Assembly: GCA_021798235.1 (NCBI GenBank)
Contig: JAJZMO010000089.1
Span: 1 to 5,077, forward strand
Source of the DNA: Acidobacteriota bacterium
GTDB taxonomy: Bacteria > Acidobacteriota > Terriglobia > Terriglobales > Acidobacteriaceae
Reading direction: 5' to 3'
Length of the DNA stretch: 5,077 nucleotides
Part shown: piece by piece, positions 1-5,077 of the stretch
Layout: each line of letters begins with the position of its first letter
Numbering within the stretch: position 1 is the first letter of the stretch
Translations under genes and position numbers: made by a program
The notes under the pieces: generated by a model
What the model was told of the DNA's origin: nothing
Database searches by the model: none
The model's input: the letters and a program-made list of their open reading frames with translations, nothing else

Positions 1-1136
1 AGGCAGACGGCGGGAATACCAAGGGCCAGGGGAATGTTGGCGTCGGTCGAGGCAATGCGCTGTTCGCTGCGAATCCCAAAGTGACGATCCACGGCCTGCA
101 CCAGTGCGAGCAGCGGTGCGTCCTGGGGTAGGCTGGCTGCGGGGCGCTCCCCGATGCAGTCGATAGAGAAGCGCAGTTGCAGATCCGGGTGTGGATCACC
201 CGCTGCATGGTTGCTGTTGGCTACGGCGTCCATGACCGCGGCGCGCAGCGCCTCTTCCATGCGCAGAAGCTGATCGCCATCCGTGGAGCGCAGATCAATG
301 CGCGCCTCCGCCCGCTCTGGAATGGAATTGATGACGCTGCCACCTTCGATGCGGCCCACATTCCAGGCCGAGCGCGGCTGGACGGGCCGTGGAAATTGGT
401 TCATCTTCACCAACGCTGCGGACAAAGCCAGCACCGGATTGGGCACCCCTGCATCGCTCCACGAATGGCCGCCGGGGCCAGTAATGGACACACGAAAACG
501 GCGGCTGCCCAGGCCTTGGGTAACGATGGCATCCACACCCGCGCCGTCCAGGACGAGCGCGGTGGCGATGCGGTGGCGCAGGGGCGATTCTGAAAAAAGA
601 TAGCGCATGCCCCGCAGATTGCCTTCACCCTCTTCGCCGACGTTGCCTGCGAAGAGGATATCCGCTTCTGGATGCAACTTGGCGGCGCGCAGCGCAGCAG
701 CCAAGGCCAGCAGCGCCGTCAGACCCGATGCGTTGTCGCAGACGCTGGGCGCAAAAAGGATGGAGTCCTGCTCCACAGGCGCGTGCATGGCCTCCGCGGG
801 AAAGACGGTATCCAGATGCGCCGAGAGCAGAATGCAGGGCCGCGTGGCGTCGTCGTGCGCCGATGTTGCAGAGCGGCCCGCTGGAAGCCAGCCGAGTGCG
901 TTGCCGCAGGCGTCGATGTGTACGCCTTGCAGTCCCAGTTCCAAAAAACGCTGGCAGAGCCAGTCCGCGCGGGCGCTTTCACCAAATGGCGGCGCGGCGA
1001 TGGCGGCAATCTCCCGCTGCCAACTGCGCAACTGCGGCTCTTGCAGGTGAAACCACTGGAAGGCGCGATGCACGGCGGGCTGTGCGGCCCAATGGCCGAT
1101 GGTTTGCGCCGCCGGGGATAAGGAGGTCTGCGGCAT
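1..1136 (-). CDS. M20-family metallopeptidase/hydrolase, 3' end cut off by window edge
   Basis: Cytoplasmic zinc-dependent hydrolase of the M20 (M20/M25/M40) clan, probably a peptidase or amidohydrolase; the substrate cannot be told from sequence. My translation gives 378 residues with no stop before the left edge. The di-metal site is visible: SAHLDTVF (His107, Asp109), CDNASG (bridging Asp134), GEEGEG (catalytic Glu168, metal ligand Glu169) and LVLDGAG (Asp197). The lid/dimerisation domain starts near TGPGGHSW (His224), and the catalytic domain resumes at STDANIPLALGIPAV (363-377), a typical M20 block. The last metal-binding His expected near the C-terminus lies outside the window, so perhaps 30-60 residues are missing. 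ATG at 1136 is the first usual start; the frame stays open upstream to beyond 1299 but has no ATG, GTG or TTG. Only a weak AGGG (1145-1148) precedes it. It lies downstream of truA on the same strand. No lipoprotein or secretion signal is seen. Family assignment is firm, specificity unknown. Confidence 0.92.
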   Translation of the reverse strand, partial: MPQTSLSPAAQTIGHWAAQPAVHRAFQWFHLQEPQLRSWQREIAAIAAPPFGESARADWLCQRFLELGLQGVHIDACGNALGWLPAGRSATSAHDDATRPCILLSAHLDTVFPAEAMHAPVEQDSILFAPSVCDNASGLTALLALAAALRAAKLHPEADILFAGNVGEEGEGNLRGMRYLFSESPLRHRIATALVLDGAGVDAIVTQGLGSRRFRVSITGPGGHSWSDAGVPNPVLALSAALVKMNQFPRPVQPRSAWNVGRIEGGSVINSIPERAEARIDLRSTDGDQLLRMEEALRAAVMDAVANSNHAAGDPHPDLQLRFSIDCIGERPAASLPQDAPLLALVQAVDRHFGIRSEQRIASTDANIPLALGIPAVC

Positions 1137-1196
1137 GGGGGTAGCCCTAGCATCGCACGAAATGGACGCTATGCGCGAAAAAAACAGGTCGGAACC

Positions 1197-1210
1197 GTGG
1201 AAAATTCCAC
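1197..1210. repeat. Short palindrome upstream of the M20 gene, possible operator
   Basis: GTGGAA-AA-TTCCAC is a perfect 6+6 inverted repeat with a 2-base centre, 61 bases upstream of the M20 start codon. Its size would suit a dimeric regulator, but I recognise no specific regulator site, and such a short palindrome can occur by chance. Confidence 0.25.
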
Positions 1211-1249
1211 AAAGGTACCGTGCGGGGCTTGGAGAGCTGCGATCGTCAT

Positions 1250-1280
1250 CCCACCCTTCGCAAAGGAGGCGAAGGATGGG
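1250..1280. repeat. REP-like hairpin between truA and the M20 gene
   Basis: CCCACCCTTCGC (1250-1261) pairs with GCGAAGGATGGG (1269-1280) around a 7-base loop: a 12-bp stem with one mismatch (1254/1276). It begins 19 bases past the truA stop, but reading in the truA direction no T-run follows, so it is a poor intrinsic terminator. It may instead stabilise the truA mRNA end or weaken transcription into the M20 gene. From memory, hairpins with CCCACCCTTCGC/GCGAAGGATGGG arms recur between genes in Acidobacteriaceae, so I take it as one copy of a dispersed repeat. A genome-wide count would settle this. Confidence 0.55.
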
Positions 1281-1299
1281 GCAACCTGCAGAAAAAGCC

Positions 1300-2172
1300 T
1301 CAGTATTCGACGCGGAGCAGAAACAGGCCGGAGGCGGGCGCGGTGGGGCCGGCCTGGGAGCGGTCGCGCGCAGCCAGAATGCCAGCCACAGCGCCCGGCA
1401 CCAAGCGTCCGCGACCCACTTCGAGAAAGGTTCCCACCAAATTGCGCACCATGTGATGCAAAAAGCCATTGCCGCGCACGGTGTAGTGGAGCAGGGGGAG
1501 TGGCTCTGGTGCAAGCGCCGAGTCCGCAGCGCTGCGCGTCCAGCCAGACTCGAAGATCGTGCGAGTATTGCCGGAGCGAAGCAGTCCGTCAGAATCTGGC
1601 GCAGCGGGGTGGGCGGCCTCGCGCGCAGAGCGGTCAGGATCGGCGGCGGCAAAGGAGGTGAAGTCGTGCTCCCCCAGCACGAGTTGCGCGGCCTGATGCA
1701 TGGCGGCAACGTCGAGCGACCACGGGCAAACGTGAACGAAGCGGGCAAGAAACGGCGGGCAAATGGCTCCCGCGTGCGCGGAGAAGATGCGATATTGATA
1801 GGTTTTTTCCACCGCGCTGTGGCGGGCATGAAAGCCGGGCGAAGCTGGCTCCGCGGCGAGCACGCGAATGGCCGCAGGCAGCACGCGGTTGAGCGCACGC
1901 TGGAAATTCTGCGCCGGGATCGGGGAGTGCAGCGCAAAGCTGGCCGTCTGGCCGAGAGCGTGTACTCCTGCATCCGTGCGCCCAGAGCCTTGCGGCAGCA
2001 CCATCTCCCCGGTGACAGAGGCGATGGCAGCGGAAAGAATGCCTTGGATGGTCAGCAGGCCGGGCTGAATTTGCCAGCCGTGGAAGTCCGTTCCATCGTA
2101 GGCGAGCGTGAGCTTCCATTGGGCGGGAAGGGCAGCATCTGTGGCGGAATCAGATTTGGGAACGATGGTCAT
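1300..2172 (-). CDS. truA: tRNA pseudouridine(38-40) synthase TruA
   Basis: Converts uridines 38, 39 and 40 of the tRNA anticodon stem-loop to pseudouridine in the cytoplasm; the family works as a dimer without cofactor. The 290-residue product has the family blocks in order: LAYDGTDFHGWQ (23-34), the catalytic block GSGRTDAGVHALGQ (62-75) with nucleophile Asp67, FHARHSA (114-120), KTYQYRI (123-129) with the conserved Tyr, DFTSF (170-174), GNGFLHHMVRNLVGTFLEVGRGR (234-256) and AGPTAPASGLFLLRVEY at the C-terminus. ATG 2172 is the only possible start: upstream there is no ATG, GTG or TTG before the stop at 2233-2235, and none lies between it and the domain. This gives an 18-residue unstructured-looking leader. 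No clear Shine-Dalgarno precedes it. Unusually, about 62 residues separate FTSF from FLHH, against about 34 in E. coli TruA as I remember it; the extra Ala/Asp/Pro-rich stretch (about 177-226) looks like a surface insertion. The stop is TGA. A candidate promoter lies at 2232-2259. Confidence 0.97.
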   Translation of the reverse strand: MTIVPKSDSATDAALPAQWKLTLAYDGTDFHGWQIQPGLLTIQGILSAAIASVTGEMVLPQGSGRTDAGVHALGQTASFALHSPIPAQNFQRALNRVLPAAIRVLAAEPASPGFHARHSAVEKTYQYRIFSAHAGAICPPFLARFVHVCPWSLDVAAMHQAAQLVLGEHDFTSFAAADPDRSAREAAHPAAPDSDGLLRSGNTRTIFESGWTRSAADSALAPEPLPLLHYTVRGNGFLHHMVRNLVGTFLEVGRGRLVPGAVAGILAARDRSQAGPTAPASGLFLLRVEY

Positions 2173-2231
2173 GCGTATGGCAGAGCGCTGCGGCCCAATC
2201 GACGGTGCGCAAGATATACTCGCTATGTTCG

Positions 2232-2259
2232 ACTATACGGGAATCGGGCTGTCTGTCAG
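2232..2259 (-). promoter_or_regulatory. Candidate sigma70-type promoter for truA
   Basis: On the minus strand CTGACA (-35, 2259-2254; 5 of 6 match to TTGACA), a 16-base spacer and TATAGT (-10, 2237-2232; 5 of 6 match to TATAAT) point toward truA. Transcription would begin near 2225, giving a leader of roughly 50 bases. Predicted from consensus only. Confidence 0.45.
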
Positions 2260-2512
2260 CGTGCCGCACCCAAGAATAGGGCGCGAGCGGTACGCAGGGA
2301 ACCGGAGCGGCAGGCGGTGCGTATCCACCATTGCCTCTTGTTGTGGCCTTGCCGCCGACAGCCAGGGGCCGGGTGCATTTTTTCGAAACCTGAAGGCGCT
2401 GATCCGCGTCTTAAACTGAGCAAAGATTTTTTGGCAATGCAATAGGCCGGGGCAGAGGTGTAGGTCTGCCGATGTTCGCAGTGCGGTTCCGCGCCAAGCG
2501 GCCGCCCGATTT

Positions 2513-2522
2513 GAGGGAAAGG
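2513..2522 (+). promoter_or_regulatory. Ribosome binding site deciding the GTG start of the TolC-family gene
   Basis: The purine run GAGGGAAAGG ends 7 bases before GTG 2530, with AAGG as the best-placed Shine-Dalgarno core. An in-frame TGA at 2512-2514 rules out any earlier start, so GTG 2530 is the first possible one. The next GTG (2536) would remove Arg2, the only charge ahead of the signal-peptide core. Confidence 0.65.
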
Positions 2523-2529
2523 TTACAAC

Positions 2530-4752
2530 GTGAGAGTGCAAAATCTGCAGAGTGTGCTGGCCGTGGGGCTGGTTGTGTTGAGTGCAACGGGGACGCCGCT
2601 GGCCGGCGCGCAGACGCAGAACGGAGCTGCCGCGCAGCCGCCGAATGCTCCCACAGCGCAGGCCACGCTAGCTGCCGGTACGCAGACGCAAGGCAAATAC
2701 ACGCCGCTGCGCTCGACCGCACATGATTACTCGCGGGGCAAGCAGGAGTGGTACAACCCGGTGTCGCAGTATACGCAGATTCAGGTGCCTGCGCCGACGT
2801 ATACCAACTCCCCGCGCATTGACGACCTGTACCGCGACGGCAAGATTTATCTGAGCCTGGATGACGCGATTCTTTTGGCGTTGGAGAACAACTACGACAT
2901 CGCCATCGCCCGCTACAACCTGGACATTGCCGACACCGATCTGCTGCGCGCTCGCTCAGGGCTGTCCTTTTTGGGCGTGAACAATGGTTTGCTGACGGGA
3001 ACGATGGGCGGCAGCACTTCGCCGGTCTTCAGCTCGTCGGGGGCAGCAGCGCCCACCAGCAGTTCCAGCAGCAGCACAACGACCGCTGCCACATCCACGC
3101 CGCTGGTGCAGACCACGGGCGCGGTGGGTGGCGGACCCGGCGGCACGTCGGCCGGCGCGGGTGGAGCGGCCAGCGGCCCCAACGGCATCAACCAGACGAC
3201 GCTGGGTGCAGGCCCGCTGGTCACACTGCCAGAGCAACTGGATCCCAGCATTTCGGGAACCATCCAGTTGGAGCGTTCGCATACGCCGCAGGGTTCAAAC
3301 TTCTCGACGAACTCTTTTACCCTGGACCAAAATCAGGATGAGTACAACTTTAATTACAACCAGGGATTTTTAACTGGCACGTCGATCGCGGCTACCTTTG
3401 ACAACATGCGCACCACCAGCAACAGCATTTTTAACTTCTACAGCCCGACGATCAACACCTCCTTCAATGTGCAGATCACGCAGCACCTGTTGCAAGGCTT
3501 CGGGCCCCACGTGAACGGGCGCTATATCGCCATCACCAAAAATAATCGCCGCATCACCGATGCCTCCTTCCGCGCGCAACTGCTGTACACCATCGACCAG
3601 GTGGAGAACATTTACTGGGGCTTGGTGGGAGCATATGAAGACGTACAGGCCAAGCAAGGCGCGCTGGCGCAGAGCCAGCAACTGGAGTCCGACGACGAGA
3701 AGCAGTTGCAGATTGGCACGCTGGCGCCGCTGGATGTGGTGAACGCCAAGGCCAATGTGGCCAGCGACCAGCAGGCGTTGATCGCGGCGCAGACCAAGCT
3801 GGAATATCAAGAACTGATTATGAAGCAGGCGATTGCGCGCAACCTGAACGACGCCATCTTCGCCGCAGCCTCGGTGATCCCGACCGACCGCATCTCGCTG
3901 GCGCAGACGCCGGAGGAGCAAGAGCCGGTGGATCAACTGGTGCAGGAGACCTACGCCAACAGCCCCACGATTGAACAGGCCAAGCTGGCGTTGAAGAATC
4001 AGGAGATCACGATCAAATCTGTGCACAATGCCTTGCTGCCGCAGTTGGATTTATACGGCTTTTACGGTGCAGCCGGGTTGGGCGGAGCGCAGAGTCCGCT
4101 AATCAAATGCGGCCAGAGCACATTTTTCAACCCCTGCGCGGGTACGCCGGGGACAAGCATTCCCTATAGCACTGCCTTTGGCAACATGTTCAACGGCAGT
4201 GGATCGACCAAAGGCGCGGGCATCAACCTGACGCTGCCCTTACGCAACCGCCAGGCACAGGCCCAGCAGGTGCGCGCGATGCTGGAATACCGGCAGTCGC
4301 AAATGCTGTTGCAGCAGACGTACCTGAAGCTGCGCATGAACGTCATCAACCAGATTTACGCGCTGCAAAATGACCGGGCTACGGTGCAGTCGGCGCAGGC
4401 CTCGCTGGTGTACGCGCAGCAGAGCCTGGACGCGGAGAAAAAGAAATATCACTTGGGTGCTTCCACCACGGCCAACGTGCTGTTGCAGCAGCGCAGCCTG
4501 GAAACGGCGCAGGATAATTTGATCTCTGCGCAGACAACCTATGCAGTGGATCGCGCCGCGCTGTCGGAACTGGTGGCCGATACGCTGGACAAATATAGCA
4601 TCGACGTCGTCGAAGCAGCAGCAGGCAAGATCGAGCACGCGCCGCAGGTTCCGGGCCTGGAAGCACCGGAGAAGCAGCCCGCGCCGCAACCGCTGCATCC
4701 GGGCGAAACCCCAGCCACGCCGGGGTCCTCCGTGCAAACCACACAGCCGTAG
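2530..4752 (+). CDS. TolC-family outer-membrane channel protein (OEP family)
   Basis: Outer-membrane component of a trans-envelope export or efflux system; TolC-type proteins form trimers with a beta-barrel in the outer membrane and an alpha-helical tunnel in the periplasm. The 740 residues begin with a signal peptide (hydrophobic core about 8-19, likely cut after AGA at 25-27). A Gln/Ala/Thr-rich stretch (28-60) and an HDYS...NSPRIDDL block (65-100) follow. OEP repeat 1 starts at YLSLDDAILLALENNYDIAIARYN (107-130) and returns after a long loop at FNVQITQHLLQGFGP, with the helix motif GTLAPLDVVNAKANVASDQQALIAAQ (396-421). Repeat 2 runs about 465-690, with INLTLPLRNRQAQAQQ (565-580) and LGASTTANVLLQQRSLETAQ (642-661) matching repeat 1. 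Odd points: an expanded, low-complexity first loop (about 150-310), two lone cysteines (527, 536) in the second loop, and a Pro/Gln/Glu-rich C-terminal tail (705-740). It is longer than E. coli TolC (about 490 residues). Start is GTG, stop TAG. No pump or adaptor gene is adjacent, so the exported substrate is unknown. Confidence 0.93.
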   Translation: MRVQNLQSVLAVGLVVLSATGTPLAGAQTQNGAAAQPPNAPTAQATLAAGTQTQGKYTPLRSTAHDYSRGKQEWYNPVSQYTQIQVPAPTYTNSPRIDDLYRDGKIYLSLDDAILLALENNYDIAIARYNLDIADTDLLRARSGLSFLGVNNGLLTGTMGGSTSPVFSSSGAAAPTSSSSSSTTTAATSTPLVQTTGAVGGGPGGTSAGAGGAASGPNGINQTTLGAGPLVTLPEQLDPSISGTIQLERSHTPQGSNFSTNSFTLDQNQDEYNFNYNQGFLTGTSIAATFDNMRTTSNSIFNFYSPTINTSFNVQITQHLLQGFGPHVNGRYIAITKNNRRITDASFRAQLLYTIDQVENIYWGLVGAYEDVQAKQGALAQSQQLESDDEKQLQIGTLAPLDVVNAKANVASDQQALIAAQTKLEYQELIMKQAIARNLNDAIFAAASVIPTDRISLAQTPEEQEPVDQLVQETYANSPTIEQAKLALKNQEITIKSVHNALLPQLDLYGFYGAAGLGGAQSPLIKCGQSTFFNPCAGTPGTSIPYSTAFGNMFNGSGSTKGAGINLTLPLRNRQAQAQQVRAMLEYRQSQMLLQQTYLKLRMNVINQIYALQNDRATVQSAQASLVYAQQSLDAEKKKYHLGASTTANVLLQQRSLETAQDNLISAQTTYAVDRAALSELVADTLDKYSIDVVEAAAGKIEHAPQVPGLEAPEKQPAPQPLHPGETPATPGSSVQTTQP
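3001..3207 (+). repeat. Low-complexity Ser/Thr/Ala then Gly-rich coding segment in the TolC-family gene
   Basis: Codons 158-226 encode a Ser/Thr/Ala run (a six-Ser tract at 177-182 followed by three Thr) and then a Gly/Ala-rich run (GGGPGGTSAGAGGAASGPNG). This replaces what is normally a short extracellular loop between the first two barrel strands. It remains in frame and the flanking domain blocks are intact, so it is a genuine in-frame expansion, probably a flexible surface segment. Confidence 0.75.
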
Positions 4753-4767
4753 GCAGCTGCAATGAAC

Positions 4768-4806
4768 AAAGACAACAGGCCGGGAGATTCCCGGCCTGTT
4801 GTCTTT
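4768..4806 (+). terminator. Strong hairpin after the TolC-family gene, probable intrinsic terminator
   Basis: AAAGACAACAGGCCGGG (4768-4784) pairs perfectly with CCCGGCCTGTTGTCTTT (4790-4806), a 17-bp stem; A4785-T4789 could add an 18th pair and leave a 3-base loop. It starts 15 bases after the stop codon. The T-tract is only three bases, lies within the stem, and is followed by GGGG, so release may be less efficient than at a classic terminator. The AAA/TTT symmetry means it could also stop transcription arriving on the minus strand. Confidence 0.8.
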
Positions 4807-5077
4807 GGGGTGCGCAAGTGGCCCAACCAAGATTTTTTCGGACGGAGATGGATGCACCTATTTTCAAGGAGTCATTCTGAACGGAGTCCGCGAATGCGGA
4901 CGCAGTAAAGAATCCAGAGGGTGACGGCGAAATTCATGCAGCGTCCATCCTCTGGATTCTTCCCTTCGACTTCGCTCAGGGCAGGCTCTGCTTCGCTCCT
5001 CAGAATGACTCCCTTTCAAGGAAGAGCCATTCTTTTGATCTGCCATCGAGAGCGAAGAACCCGGAGAATGCGTGCTT
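4807..5077. other. Gene-free right end of the window
   Basis: Beyond the terminator hairpin no open frame looks like a real protein. The region is occupied mostly by the composite inverted repeat. Positions 4807-4861 and 5023-5077 show no recognisable gene start, RNA gene or promoter that I would defend. The next gene on this side lies outside the window, so its link to the TolC-family gene cannot be judged. Confidence 0.6.
4862..5022. repeat. Composite nested inverted repeat, REP/MITE-like element
   Basis: Outer arms GGAGTCATTCTGA (4868-4880) and TCAGAATGACTCC (5000-5012) are perfect complements, and so are inner arms AAGAATCCAGAGG (4908-4920) and CCTCTGGATTCTT (4949-4961). The two half-units therefore share their ends but differ in the middle. 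The left middle holds its own hairpin (GTCCGC 4886-4891 / GCGGAC 4896-4901). The right middle holds CCTTCGACTTCGCTCAGG (4963-4980), two TTCGCTC copies (4971-4977, 4992-4998) and a small GCAG/CTGC hairpin (4981-4991). A 9-bp direct repeat TTTCAAGGA (4862-4870, 5014-5022) flanks the whole. There is no protein inside. From memory, GTCATTCTGA...AAGAATCC and CCTTCGACTTCGCTCAGG units are widespread dispersed repeats in acidobacteria and some other phyla. Confidence 0.8.

Larger units (their letters stand above)
2173..2529. other. Divergent intergenic region, truA / TolC-family gene
   Basis: About 357 bases separate the two divergent start codons. No open frame here resembles a protein. The truA-proximal end holds the candidate minus-strand promoter. 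For the plus-strand gene I found no convincing -35/-10 pair: TATACT at 2215-2220 and TTGGCA at 2431-2436 each lack a properly spaced partner. A/T-rich patches at 2378-2388 and 2411-2435 stand out from the GC-rich surroundings, and a weak 6-bp inverted repeat (GGCAGA 2451-2456 / TCTGCC 2465-2470) lies in what would be the 5' leader. Control of the plus-strand gene cannot be read from this. Confidence 0.6.

Noticed and set aside
177..593. Plus-strand frames across the M20 gene (also 283-603, 607-1050, 672-1121, 728-1144)
   Set aside because: They are shadows of the M20 coding sequence, which has the metal-site motifs on the minus strand. None shows a domain or credible composition.
1250..1280. 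Intrinsic terminator of truA
   Set aside because: No T-run follows the stem on the minus strand (the next bases read ATGACGATC), so it is better called a REP-like hairpin.
2215..2220. TATACT as -10 box of a plus-strand promoter for the TolC-family gene
   Set aside because: No -35-like hexamer at 16-18 bases upstream (GGCCCA at the right place), no extended -10 TG, and it lies over 300 bases from the start codon.
1099..2445. Long plus-strand frame antisense to truA (448 codons, longer than truA)
   Set aside because: It is in exact codon register with truA, so its stops would require sense codons TTA, CTA or TCA, which are rare in GC-rich genes; a long open shadow frame is expected. The product is Arg/Gly-rich with no recognisable domain, while truA has all family motifs.
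2233..2541. Minus-strand frame in the divergent intergenic region and a plus-strand frame at 2108-2419
   Set aside because: Both overlap other genes or the promoter region, have no recognisable motif and no good ribosome binding site, and look like chance open frames in GC-rich DNA.
3370..4026. Minus-strand frame inside the TolC-family gene (also 2913-3263, 2956-3282 and 4240-4857)
   Set aside because: These are antisense shadows of a gene with clear signal peptide and OEP repeats; the Leu/Arg/Gln-rich product at 3370-4026 is the mirror of Gln- and Ala-rich helices.
4862..5022. CRISPR array or attachment site
   Set aside because: The repeats are inverted and nested, with no regular direct-repeat/spacer pattern, and no integrase or tRNA gene is near.
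4864..5046. 60-codon minus-strand frame at the right end
   Set aside because: It is a translation of the composite inverted repeat, including the CPERSRR artefact, and starts without a Shine-Dalgarno.

Overview
The window is GC-rich and reads as ordinary chromosomal DNA from an acidobacterium, probably of the Terriglobia/Acidobacteriaceae group. The main reason is the outer-membrane efflux protein, whose N-terminal block (HDYS... NSPRIDDL... LSLDDAILLALENN), very long low-complexity first loop and QHLLQGFGP...ITKNNR block match the TolC-family proteins I know from that group. The intergenic hairpins also look like repeats common in those genomes. This assignment is from memory of family features, not from a search.

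Layout. Positions 1-1136 (minus) hold the 5' part of an M20-family zinc metallopeptidase/hydrolase whose C-terminus lies beyond the left edge. Positions 1137-1299 are a gap with a small palindrome (1197-1210) and a REP-like hairpin (1250-1280). Positions 1300-2172 (minus) are truA, tRNA pseudouridine(38-40) synthase. Positions 2173-2529 separate two divergent genes and contain a good candidate truA promoter. Positions 2530-4752 (plus) are a complete 740-residue TolC-family outer-membrane channel protein with a signal peptide, closed by a long perfect hairpin (4768-4806) that is probably its terminator. Positions 4862-5022 hold a composite, nested inverted repeat flanked by a 9-bp direct repeat: a REP/MITE-like element that is the main non-coding item in the window.

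How the genes relate. truA and the M20 gene point the same way with a 163-nt gap and could share a transcript, but nothing links their functions. The TolC-family gene is divergent and appears monocistronic: no inner-membrane pump or membrane-fusion partner is visible on either side. No defence system, CRISPR array, tRNA, rRNA, transposase or prophage gene was seen, and I did not find an undescribed multi-gene system. The items most worth following are the composite repeat at the right end, the expanded first loop and cysteine-containing second loop of the TolC-family protein, and the insertion in TruA.
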